Source: Halichondria panicea
Lineage: Eukaryota > Porifera > Demospongiae > Suberitida > Halichondriidae
Reading direction: 5' to 3'
Length of the DNA stretch: 64,000 nt
NCBI RefSeq assembly: GCF_963675165.1
Contig: NC_087387.1
Span: 3,994,990-4,058,989 of the forward strand
The position numbers and the translations under genes are program-made. Positions 9,568-20,268 of this stretch are shown here, piece by piece. Each line of letters opens with the position of its first letter. The stretch's first letter is position 1. The notes beneath the pieces are model-generated. The model searched no databases. It was not told the DNA's origin and was given only the letters and a program-made list of their open reading frames with translations.

Positions 9568-10121
9568 TAGACTCGCTAGCCAGCCCTTCCTTGGGATAAG
9601 GGACTGGTGGATTGCCTACATGTATCTGACAGTTGTGCCGATGGAATTTTAATGAGTTGCATGACATCATGTATGACATCATCCTATGGTTTGTCAATGT
9701 CTGACGTGAGTGGGTTGCAAATGGTTACAAATAAGCTCCCCTTGCTTAGTTTGTGGCAAAGAAACTTAGAAATCATGAGAACTGGTAGTATAAGGCTATA
9801 CTGTCCATCCCCACATACTCTAGATTTCAAAAATAGCAATGTAAGCTGGATCAAGACAAGTGGTGCAAATCATCTGCATACTAAAAGTTTTGCTAAGCTC
9901 GCTGTCACTGCTTGCTCATTTCATTTTGCACTAGCACAGTCTTGCTCATCCATTATTTTGATTGATTGTCATGCATTCTACCACAAAGAAACTAATCGTG
10001 GGCGTAAGAATGTCACATGACATTGATACTGCACTCTGATTGGTCATTACTAGATTCAGGTAACGGCAAAATTCTTAGATAGGCAATCCACCAGTCCCTT
10101 ACCCCAAGGAAGGCGAGTCTA
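9568..10121. mobile_element. MULE-like MITE, copy 1
   Basis: Left end TAGACTCGC...CCTTCCTTGGGATAAGGG and right end (inverted) TAGACTCGCCTTCCTTGG, about 40-nt inverted repeats both extending through GACTGGTGGATTGCC; the left arm has about nine extra bases. It is flanked by TGTCGAACG and TGTCAAACG, a 9-bp duplication with one mismatch. Nine-base duplications are typical of the Mutator/MULE superfamily. About 554 bp, no transposase; the open frame at 9607-10020 is broken in the other three copies (19356-19913, 33198-33747, 47062-47613), so it is not a gene. Confidence 0.7.
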
Positions 10122-10404
10122 TGTCAAACGGCCTAGACTTTTATGCTGTTCTTTTAGGTGTGCCATGGTGTTTGTTGGCCGAGCAGAATATGTGATCCGT
10201 GTGGCCATGGGCAATGTACTATTGGCCAGTGTTTGCCTTGAAATTTGCTTGTTTAATGAGATATGGCTATGAGAATGAGTGAATGCCTATATACTCGTGC
10301 GATTGTGAGGGTTGCGCGGTGTTACGTAATTAGAGGAATGCAACCCCGCTGGTTAAATAATAATAAGACATTTCTAATAATTATATCGCTCCCCTAATTA
10401 ACTA

Positions 10405-10469
10405 CTTGGGGGTAAAGACGTGGCCTAGCCACCAGTCATAGCCCATCGGACGAAAGTCCTACCCCCAAG
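10405..10469. other. Conserved three-stem element, copy 1
   Basis: A 65-nt sequence with an outer stem CTTGGGGGTA/TACCCCCAAG, an inner hairpin GTGGC-CTA-GCCAC and a second inner hairpin GGAC-GAAA-GTCC capped by a GNRA-type tetraloop. All three stems are kept in four other copies (20204-20268, 29982-30046, 34038-34102, 47897-47961), apart from one outer end pair at 29982. It could be a structured RNA, a cruciform site or part of a transposon. It lacks the hammerhead core and tRNA boxes. Confidence 0.55.
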
Positions 10470-10870
10470 GAATTGAAGCATGAACACATGTACAGATCAA
10501 GTGAGCGCTATGGAATGAAGTAAAGATGCTGGGAAAGATTGACAACAAACTACAATTCTACTTTTACTAGAGACCGGTAAAGGATCACCTCAGCTTCAAA
10601 TGTGTATCTTTACCTCGAATAAAGGTCGCGTGTAGAGCTAATTACACGGTACTTACACAGAAAGACAGAGTGAAAGACACAAAAATAAGACTAAATCGAC
10701 AATAACATTATCAAGCGGAGGCACTCAGGTTGGTTAAGGCCGTTTCACAAATATTGGCCATAAATTAGAGTGCATTGCTCATTGTCTATTCATTGTCATT
10801 GTGTAATGGTTTCATTGGTTATTCGGGTCCGGATAATATGTCACTAAATGAAAATAGTGCCCCAAGTATA

Positions 10871-11298
10871 TATAGGAGAGCTTCGGCAGTATATCTCTCC
10901 TATTACTATGAGGCATTTTTATAATGCACATGCATTAAACAATTTCCCCAGGTATATAATGCTCGGCACTAAGTCTCTCCTATAATAATATGGATTATGT
11001 GTAATGATTGAGGGCACTAAGTCTCTCCTATATAATAATATGGGAGGTTCTTAATGACTGAGGGCACTAATACTCTCCTATATTACTTTAGGAAGGATGC
11101 AATGCCCCTTGCATTAAACCTTTCCTATTATATCAGATATGACTATAGGAATAATATGGTGTGCCCAGCACTAAAGCTCTCCTATAATAATATGGACAAT
11201 GCCTAATGTCTGGGGGCACTAAGTCTCTCCTATAATAATATGGGGTATGCTTAATATCTGAGGGCACTAAGTCTCTCCTAAATAACTATAGGAGAGAA
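10871..11298. repeat. Minisatellite array, copy 1
   Basis: About seven imperfect units of roughly 48 bp, each built on GGCACTAAGTCTCTCCTATA followed by ATAATATGG and a variable TAATGNNTGAGG tail. The left boundary is the inverse box TATAGGAGAG, and the array ends with CTATAGGAGAG, so the array is enclosed by inverted units. A hairpin AGGAAGG..GCAATG/GCATT..CCTTTCCT interrupts it. Non-coding; chance minus frames exist because 48 is divisible by three. Confidence 0.75.
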
Positions 11299-11393
11299 TT
11301 TATCCTGTTAGCACTAACAACAATCATTAATAATATGCTTCAAATTTGTATGGTGAAGAAGGGACAATTAAACTAAACTATCAATGTCAAAAA

Positions 11394-11744
11394 CTAATCA
11401 AGGCATAGTTCAAGAGGACGTCTTGCTTTCTTTGTCAGGGCACATGCAGGGAAAGGTAGAAAACTTTCCTGTGTTAAGCAGCTGAATATATGTCCTCGCA
11501 TCTTCTTCTGGTTAAACAGCAAACTCGAAGGATCTTCCCCATATAACAATGACACACAAAAGGCGATTGCAAAGCACCCACAGTCCCTGCTGCCCTTTTG
11601 GCGCTGTACATAATTATGGTCTTTCTACCAGGCATTTTCCATAGAGCGACAGCATCTGCTCTTTTAACTTCAGGTCGAGCTCCTTTGGCAGAAGGGAATC
11701 GAAGAGAAGACGATGCCACTGCTAAGACTTGACAGTGCCCAATG
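11394..11744 (-). pseudogene. Ulp1/C48-type protease remnant, copy 1
   Basis: Minus-strand C-terminal part of a cysteine protease of the Ulp1 (SUMO-protease-like) fold, as found in several transposon families. The catalytic His-Trp (HWALSSL) reads from 11744, FDSLLPKELDL follows, and the catalytic Cys is in QKGSRDCGCFAIAFC. Disablements: a one-base deletion in the VFLFDS region, a TAG at the W-Y position, and a frame break at an ATAATTAT motif (11610-11617). Directly upstream (about 11745-11768) are the first codons of an ankyrin exon (NGTNP) with a mutated acceptor (CAA), so it lies fused to an ankyrin relic, out of frame. Confidence 0.65.
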
Positions 11745-13523
11745 ATAAAAGGGTTAGTACCATTTTGAAAAAAGGACGTAAAATAATCATAGATAACTGC
11801 ATAATATTCGAGGCGCTTAATTTTTGCTGTTTTCAAGGGTTAGCAATCCTAAACGAATACTTCGCTAACGGAAGACGCTCCATTTGATCAAATAGGGTGA
11901 CATTTATTCAACGACACGCTTTTAGAGACACTAGTTTCATCAAAATATCGTGCTATATGGTATAGCAGTCTGTCCATATTGCGTATATATATATATCCCC
12001 TGAAGTAAAGACAAACTCAAGAGAGTCATTGACAGATGGTTTTAAAACAAAACAACATATTGCATGTGTCTAGTTTGAAATGGACGGCTATAAATAATCA
12101 TAACTACAGCACTGAGGTGCTAACCCTCGGCTGTTTACATGAATAATAAAGATCTATAATGACCAAAAAAGTGTTAATTATATAATTGCTTGCTAAGCAG
12201 CAAGTAACAGAAGCTATATAGAGACATGCGGAAACTTTTGAGAACAGAGTTTTAGCAGTCATGTATGACTAGGATCACAGCAAAAAAAATCTGGAGTCTT
12301 AGCAATATGGCTCCTGTGAGGGAGGCTTATTAAAGAAGCAACATCACCTCAGCCAAAAAGTGTCTCAAATTAAGGCCGCGTGTTGCTTGTAAGCCCTGCA
12401 GCCAAGTTAAAGCTTCTTAGCTTTTATGTGATGCTTTAACATCAAAATGTGCAACAACAAAAACTTGTTGTGTGAAGGATATCCATGTTGTAAACGAACC
12501 GCAATGGCATCCAAGTAAGCATATCAGAATTACATACAGACAAACAAACCAACGGACTACTATACCTGCTGACTGCAGCAGGGCCTCAGGTAATTATCTT
12601 CTTAAAAGGAATCTACACCAAAAGTGCATGGAGCATACTGCCATTGAGGTGTGCGTGTGTGTACAGCTATATTTTATTTGGTACAATAAAATAATAATTA
12701 TTGCTGCTACAGTTGAACCTCATTACCAATCACGAGTAGCCACACGACAAAACGGTCAAGAGCTCAGGTCCGGATTAAAACAATGACTTTGAGACTTCAA
12801 TATAAAGCAACTTCTCAGGAGCGATCACCTTTCTACTGCGTATAACGAGCAGTTCTAATCCCCCTATATAGCTCGTCCCTACAGCCTTTTCAAAGAGTTA
12901 GAGAAGCGGTTAGCAAAGCTCCAATATTCATTTGCAGCAGTGTGGTTCGAAATTTTACGCTATACAGAATATCATCCCAACAAAAAGAGACACATGCATA
13001 TAATGACGGCACCGCGGGTGCATGCTGATGCCTCGGTGGATGTGTCAAAGCTGCATAACATAACCTACTAGCTATTGCTAATACACACAGATATCATAAT
13101 GTTCTTACGGTAATTTTGCTGCATATAACCACAAGGAAACTCAAAGAGTGGGATATGATTGACCATCCCCTCAGCTAAACAGCTAAGATGCTTTACTCAT
13201 TGTAAAAAGAACGTGTCCAAAAAGTTAAGGGAGTATGGAATTCCTTCTACAGTAACAAACGAGTTTTTGGCTGACATAATTATTATGCCTCGAGGCGTAG
13301 CTGCAAGAGGGATACGGTAAAGCTGACTGCAGCGTGTGACAAATAGTTTGTACATAATTGTGTACATTAATTATAGGCACCGAAAAAATCATGTCTAGTA
13401 TGAAAAAAGGATAGCTATAATTATAAATGGTTTGTATACTTATTCAGCCCCAAAGCGATACCGTAACGATGTACACAAATACATTTAAGAGCCCTACATA
13501 CATTGCACAAACCAATTGCTCAC

Positions 13524-13784
13524 TTTATTCTGGCTGTTGACTTGAGCCCTCACAGAAACCAGTAGTTCCACAACACTGAGATGGCCTTCTTGAGCAGCTA
13601 CCATGAGAGGAGTGAAACCATCCTGTGAGAAAAGAATATCACGGACAGTGTTTCACTATAATTATGGTACATGATATGAACCCACCGTGTTTGGTAGGTC
13701 AACAATGGCTCCAGCAGTGATCAAATGGTGAGCGATATCTTTGTGTCCAATGAAGCTGGCTGCCCAGAGAGCAGTCTCTCCGCC
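13524..13784 (-). CDS. Two-exon ankyrin-repeat cassette (partial gene)
   Basis: Minus strand: exon 13686-13784 (GGETALWAASFIGHKDIAHH), a 63-nt intron, exon 13524-13622 (DGFTPLMVAA). Both 99 bp, phase 0, intact splice sites. The higher exon and everything above it match 1375 onward almost exactly, but the intron is 17 nt shorter than in the 1.2-kb cassette, so the D2 breakpoint lies inside this intron. Confidence 0.8.
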
Positions 13785-16700
13785 CTATTAATAATTATAG
13801 TACTAGTTAATAATCACACATACCGTACATGTATGAGAGAGCGAATATTTCGAGGCGCTTAATTTCTGCTATGTTCGAGGGATAGCAATCCTCCACGAAA
13901 ATTAGGTCCACAAAATACTGACAGACGCGACATCTTTGCATGACCAAAATAGCGTGAATTTACGCTTTTGGAGACACTTTCACACAAAAACCCCGGAAAA
14001 AATCGTGCTACGTATATATGCATGGTATAATTATCATCCACACAAAAGTAAGCAACACAGTCATATGCATAATTATGCAGCGTGTGACAATAGTTGTTTG
14101 CAGGTACTGCAGTGTTGTCTAATGGTGAACATAATTATGACACCTACTGAATTTGAACACAGGTATAGAGCGCTTGTTAAAGTGGACAAAGTCAAATTGT
14201 CAGATGCTCCACTGACAATGAGTTTCTATCTTGAGAAGGCCTTTACACATGGAAGTATAATAATAGGGAGCAGTAATACAACCCCTGAATAGTGGGCGTG
14301 GGCTACGTGTGACTCAGTTCTCAACTAAAGCACTAAAGTGCTAACCCTAGGCTGTTGACATGAATAAATAAAACCAGGAGTGTTCAGTTATAGAAGCAAC
14401 AAAATACAATTCTACTTTTGATAGAGACCGTTAAAGGATTACTTCAGCTGCTCGAATAAAGGTCGCGTGTAGAGGTAAGTTTAGCTTTTGCTCGCTTTTA
14501 TACGACAACGAAGCTTTAATATCGAAATCTGCCCAATTAAAACTAATATTGTGTGGAGGATATCCATGCTTGACATGAATAAATAAAATCAGGAGTGTTC
14601 AGTTATACAGTAGAGGCCAAAATAATGTTTCTGTTCCTTTTGCGTAGTACGCTGATTAGATTGCACGCAATTTTTTTCCCCAGTAAAATCATGTAAAAGT
14701 TAGAGGGTTGGATACAAAGCTAGAACAATCAAGAAAATATGTTATACTTATTGTCCACTACATCAGAATTTATGGCAGTAAACCTCTGAGGACGAGGGCG
14801 AAGCCCCGAGGCCAAGGATGGTTTACGTTTGCCATAAATTCGAATGTAGTGGACAATAAGTGTTATAATTATACCCACTTGAATGAAAAGTACTTGCATG
14901 CTACCTAAGCTACCTCACCTTGGATACAACTAGCAAACAGTCTCAAAAACTATTGAAAACGAATAAAAAGCTTGTGCGTATAGCTTGAAGCCAGTGCTAA
15001 GCTTCCAGCTCTATGCACTAACTTGTCAATGTCCAAGCAGTGAGCCTCACCCATCTGTCCTGCCCTTGTCAACAAGTTTCTAGCTTCTTTTTGGCTGTGT
15101 AGATCCTCTAGTATAAAATCAGTGCGCCCTCAATGCAAGGGAGTTTATATGAGGAATGTGCTCCAGGCCTGGGGTTTATGGTAGTTAAACCCCACCCAGT
15201 TGCTATGATACAGACCCCAAGTGGGGAATATAATGTTAATAAATTATGTCTTTAATTCAGTTTTCCTGCAGGTAGCTAGAAGTGGAGGCTTGCCTCGCTG
15301 CTGATCAGATCAATTGGCGAGGACGACTTCACAGCGTGGCCCCTGGATGAGCGGGCGCCATGGATACATTGTATTGCAGATCTCAGTCGAGAGAAAGATA
15401 GGCGGGCACATAGCCAGTACAGGGTCGAGCAGTATGTCTGCTCCCATTTTTCAGCTAGACAAGAGGCAAGTCGCTTGTAAAACGTTATGGACTGTTTTGC
15501 CATGCCTATTGGAGTGAAGGTTGAGTGTTTGACATCTCGGGCTCGTTGCTCGTAAGTTCTTTTTTTTTAATTTTTGTATTTCTTGTAACAGTTTGCAATG
15601 CTAGAGTTTTTGTTTGACGGAGCGTGTGGGTTGAACACCCTGACATCCAGGAATGTCTTTTCTTGGCGTCCTCCCCAGCAATTACTCGTTTCCGCCTATG
15701 CACGTACTACGCTGTGTTTCGTTTTTACACATGTACTACACTGCGGTTTCCGTGTTTACTACTGAAAGGTGGTAATTGGATAATTTGATTGCAGCTAAAT
15801 AATAGTTGAGCAGTTTACAGTCTTCTCAGTCTAATCTGATTGCAACAAAGTTGTAAACAATAGTTGAGGACAATTCCAGTCTTCCCAGTCTCCATTCCTA
15901 TAAGCTTGCCTATTATACTCCCTTTGCTGATGATGGCCCTCCAAACTCTACTAAGAGATGCTGAGAAACTAAACAGTAAGTTTGTACACCACACTCTCTA
16001 AGTTCAGTTTTTACTTGTGCATGTACTGCCCGTTTGGAGCAAATAGTAAATTGCAAAAAACCACTTGAGATGAGTGTAACAGTTTACACAAGTAAAGCAC
16101 AATACTATAGAACAAGGGACCAAGTTTAGATTTTGGAACAGAAGATTCAGATCTTTATGTGGATATAATTATACACCTAGCTATACCTAGTACAGTATTC
16201 AGCATAAACTACTATAGTTGGGTAACCATGAAAAACTAATCCTTATCAAGAGGAGTTAAGTGGCGTAATATGTTATTGTGGCAGAGAATTGGAGACTGGT
16301 TCAGCAGCAGGCTGTTAATTTCTCAGTAAGCAATTTTAAAAATAGCTAGACGAACAGGCAGTTTATGTCGTAATCAAGCTACTCCTACAGCCCAAACTTA
16401 GTACTTACAGATAGAGATTTGGCAAAGTTGTGGTTTAGCTGTAAATTAACCTCAAGTGGTTTTTTATATTTTCCAAAACTTCACATGACATAAATAGATG
16501 TATACAAACCATGCAGAGGAGTGTTCTGTTACACACAATAAACAAGCAACAAACTACAATTCTACTTTTAATAGAGACCGGTAAAGGATCACCTCAGCTG
16601 CAAATGTGTAGCTATACCTCGAATAAAGGTCGCATGTAGAGCTAATTACAAAAAGACAGAGTGAAAGACACACTAAATCGACAATAACATTATCAAGCGG

Positions 16701-16868
16701 AGGCATCCGTGCATGCGTATAATCATGGCGGTCCTTTCAACATGCATGGGTGCTGACTTGCTAAAATCCATCTTTTAAATTGCCCAAGGGACGAAAACTT
16801 TACATTCTCAAAATTTCTGACAATGTAATCGTTGAACTGCAATGCACGCACTAACAAATTATACTCAC

Positions 16869-16967
16869 TTTATTTTGACTGTTGAGTTGAGCTCCCTTAG
16901 AAACAAGTAGTTCCACAACACTGAGATGGCCTCCTCGAGAAGCTATCATGAGAGGAGTGAAACCATC
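16869..16967 (-). CDS. Single ankyrin-repeat exon
   Basis: Identical counterpart of 4558-4656: one 33-codon repeat starting DGFTPLMIASRGG, acceptor CCTTTTTTCAG, donor GTGAGTAT, phase 0. It adds no independent evidence of selection because the surrounding 4 kb is equally conserved. Confidence 0.75.
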
Positions 16968-17311
16968 CTGAAAAAAGGACGTAAAATATAGATGAAAAGA
17001 TTGCCAACAGTTAATGTCTATGATTAATTGCTGTGCATGCTCTCATGAAACAGTGCAGCCTTGCAGCTCTTTCCCCACTTTTGCAGCTAGCGTTCTAGTG
17101 CAGAGCTAACTATACGAAGCAACACTATGGACAACTTTTGCAACGCACCATTGCCACGAGGCATAATTTAATTTATCAGTACCAAACTTTCTGGCCGTAC
17201 GTCTACTATTATATTATTATGTATTATGTGCTGAACATGATGTATAGAATGATAAAGATAATTATGTTCACATTTTTACTGCAAGTCTATTGTAGCAAAA
17301 TTTACGAAGTA

Positions 17312-17548
17312 CAGTAGAACCTCGCTAATCCGGACCCCTTTAATCCGAAACCTCGCAAATCCGGACAAAATGCAAACTGAAAAAGAGGAGGGGCTGTCAG
17401 TAAATAGACTACTGCGCATGCGCAATCCATATTGCTTTGCTGAATCAGCAATAATTTTATTAATAAACTGCTCAAGACAATGGCCACTGCAAAGAAAACG
17501 AAGAAAGAGCTCACAAGACTCGGAGAGATAAAAGACCATTCTAGCTAG
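17312..17548 (+). pseudogene. 5' end of a pogo/Tigger-like transposon, copy 2
   Basis: Same terminal repeat and 22-codon MATAKKTKKELTRLGEIKDH frame as at 5001-5237, within the D2 duplicate. Confidence 0.5.
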
Positions 17549-18072
17549 CAGCTTCCCTTCTGGCCACAGTAATATCATAATACATGCATAAAAGTGTCTT
17601 CGTTATGTCTTTAATTCAGTTTTCATGCAGGTAGCTATAGGAGTGGAGGCTTGCCTAAAAAGAATGTGTACAAAAAGTTAAGGGAGTATGGAATTCCTTC
17701 TACAGCAAGTGATAACCAATATAGGAAGCAAGGATCAGTGTCAGCATGCACCTAGAGATTTTAATACGATAGTAAGGTCCTCGACCGTGCTGATCCTAGT
17801 GCTATAACCAGCCCTCAGGAAAGCACATTACGAAATTGGGAGGTAAACCGGGGCAAATTGAGTACAGGGCAATGTGTGCTCGCAGCGTGACTCCTTGTCA
17901 GAGTGGATTGGCTACAGATATGTTTCGCTGTGTAGCCGCTCAGAGCATAATGTGAGCCAAGTTAACAGCGTTAATTTTACGAGAACGTATGCTGTGGGAT
18001 TGGGTAGTACCGGATCCTAGTAAAAAACGCGTTGCAGGGCGGCTTGAGATTTTTGGTCCAAGCAGGGGATGT

Positions 18073-18759
18073 CAGGGGCGGATCCAGGAATTTTGAAAAG
18101 GGGGTGCAGTTTGAAGAAAATGTTCACTAAAAAAAAGGTCAACAGATTTTTTAAAGCCCAATCAGTGTAGCTTTTCTGATCATGGATTGATTGATGACAG
18201 TATGAGATAAGCCCCGTTTACACGACACCTAATCCGGGTCGAATCCGGGTCAGATTTTTCTGAGTAGTGGGCATAGTCGAATGATCACTAATTTCATTTG
18301 CGCAAACATTGGACTGATAGGAAGCTACAGGCTTACTCTAGAAACACCCACGAACATGTACAACACCTCAGAATTAGCCCTTTGTGCTTACTCACAGCTA
18401 AACAGCTTCTGACACAATCTGAACCACCTCCAAAGGTGGGTTGGCTAATCCGGATTAGAACCCCGATAAGGGCCGTTTACACAAACGCGGTTATGTTTAA
18501 TCCGGATTCCAACCCGGATTAAAGGCCTCGTGTAAACGGGGCTATACATAGTAGCAGGAGATAGCAGAAATAGATGATATCATATTGCTCTTCAAAAGTC
18601 TACAACTAGAGATCTTCTGCTATTCTGCGTTCTGCTATAATTGATTGCTGGTCCTGCTTCTCTAAGCCACAACCACTTCGTGAGCTAGTTTTATTCGAGC
18701 TGGTCAGAAAGGGGGGGGGGAGCACATTCCCCTTGTGCCCTGCACTGGATCCGCCACTG
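18073..18759. mobile_element. hAT-like element with 5-bp target duplication
   Basis: Ends CAGGGGCGGATCCAGG (left) and, inverted, CAGTGGCGGATCCAGTGC (right); flanked by GATGT on both sides (18068-18072, 18760-18764). CAG...CTG ends with GGATCC-type repeats are common in animal hAT-like elements, and some hAT lineages make 5-bp duplications. No transposase; the inside holds the Harbinger-like MITE. Copies: 32225-32574 (complete, left flank mutated) and 46399 onward (right end deleted; the same deletion exists near 9200). Confidence 0.55.
18210..18543. mobile_element. Harbinger-like MITE, present in only one paralogue
   Basis: Ends AGCCCCGTTTACACGA and, inverted, AGCCCCGTTTACACGAGG; flanked by ATA (18207-18209 and 18544-18546). 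Repeated AATCCGG boxes lie inside. The homologous site at 32360 reads GACATACATAG, an exact empty site, and the 46.5-kb and 9.0-kb copies are empty as well. A three-base duplication suggests PIF/Harbinger, but this family assignment is an inference. Non-coding; 334 bp. Confidence 0.6.
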
Positions 18760-19355
18760 GATGTCCAGTGTGGAGATTGTTATAATTATCAGGGATTAGA
18801 AACGGATAGAGCACTCTCAAAGTCGAGGCTGTGCTGTAATATAAATAAAGTTCAAACTTCCTTTTAGATAGTAAACTTTCACTCTTGGTCCACAAGCAAC
18901 ATCAAACCACGAATAATGACCACGCGACTTATCTAGCCACTGTCTCTATACCACGCGACTTATCTAGCCACCAGGGAACCACTATAACACTGACCCCACG
19001 AAGGTGCACATTATGCCAGATAATTTTGCGGCAAAAATGTCCCGGTGGTTTGCCTCGAATGCACGAGGTAGTACTGTAGTAAGGGTTATCGCAGCAGCTG
19101 AGTAAGCGCTATTATGGCTAGTGAGAAGATCAAGGGTTGATGACTACTGCCGTCCACATTCGGGATGGGCCTCACTATATTGTGTGTGTCAGATTGCAGA
19201 TTTTCTCTCTAAATTTATTCATAGGAAGCTGTTAAGCTCGTCTGGTTCTTTCAAGAACTCAATAGAACTTCCTACAAAATGTATGCATCAAGATCTTTCA
19301 GCCAAGCCTGTGGTCAAACTCGTTTCCCGTTTCCACTAACAGTGTATGTCGAACG

Positions 19356-19913
19356 TAGACTCGCTAGCCAGCCCTTCCTTGGGATAAGGGACTGGTGGAT
19401 TGCCTACATGTATCTGAGAGTTGTGCCGATGGAATTTTAATGAGTTGCATGACATTATGTATGACATCATCCTATGGTTTGTATTTTACCAATGTCTGAC
19501 GTGAGTGGGTTGCAAATGGTTACAAATAAGCTCCCCTTGCTTAGTTTGTGGCAAAGAAACCTAGAAATCATGAGAACTGGTAGTATAAGGCTACTGTCCA
19601 TCCCCACATACTCTAGATTTCAAAAATAGCAATGTAAGCCGGATCAAGACAAGTGGTGCAAATCATCTACATACTAAAAGTTTTGCTAAGTTCGCCGTCA
19701 CTGCTTGCTCATTTCATTTTGCACTAGCACAGTCTGCTCATCCATTATTTTGATTGATTGTCATGCATTCTACCACAAAGAAACTAATCGTGGGCGTAAG
19801 AATGTCACATGAAATTGATACTGCACTCTGATTGGTCATTACTAGATTCAGGTAACGGCAAAATTCTTAGATAGGCAATCCACCAGTCCCTTACCCCAAG
19901 GAAGGCGAGTCTA
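19356..19913. mobile_element. MULE-like MITE, copy 2
   Basis: Same TAGACTCGC ends and the same flanks (TGTCGAACG left, TGTCAAACG right) as copy 1. Sharing both flanks shows that the insertion preceded the duplication of the region. Confidence 0.7.
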
Positions 19914-20203
19914 TGTCAAACGGCCTAGACTTTTATGCTGTTCTTTTAGGTGTGCCATGGTGTTTGTTGGCCGAGCAGAATATGTGATCCGTGTGGCCAT
20001 GGGCAATGTACTATTGGCCAGTTTGCCTTGAAATTTGCTTGTTTAATGAGATATGGCATGTGAGAAACAGCGAATGCCTATATACTCTTGCGTTTGTGAG
20101 GGTTGTGCGGTGTTACGTATCTAATTAATTAGAGGAATGCAACCCCGCTGGTTAAATAATAATAAGACATTTCTAATAATTATATTGCTCCCCTAATTAA
20201 CTA

Positions 20204-20268
20204 CTTGGGGGTAAAGACGTGGCCTAGCCACCAGTCATAGCCCATCGGACGAAAGTCCTACCCCCAAG
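20204..20268. other. Conserved three-stem element, copy 2
   Basis: Identical in the 65 nt to the copy at 10405-10469, in a slightly diverged surround. Confidence 0.55.

Larger units (their letters stand above)
13666..17702. repeat. Segmental duplicate D2, copy 2
   Basis: Near-identical partner of 1355-5391 with every feature shifted by 12311. The right end is a sharp breakpoint: CCTTCTACA is followed by GCAAGTGATAACC, which belongs to the segment also seen at 31855. Confidence 0.85.

Noticed and set aside
9607-10020. 137-codon gene inside the MULE-like MITE
   Set aside because: The frame is lost by indels in the other three copies, and no transposase motif is present.
10405-10469. Hammerhead or HDV-like ribozyme
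   Set aside because: The GGACGAAAGTCC part resembles hammerhead sequence, but there is no CUGAUGA box on either strand, and the outer stem is nested rather than pseudoknotted.
10871-11298. CRISPR-like array
   Set aside because: Units are tandem and imperfect with no unique spacers, and the DNA is eukaryotic; it is a minisatellite.
11474-11836. 120-codon minus-strand gene
   Set aside because: It is the ankyrin relic frame running out of frame through the Ulp1 remnant; the real Ulp1 motifs are in other frames.
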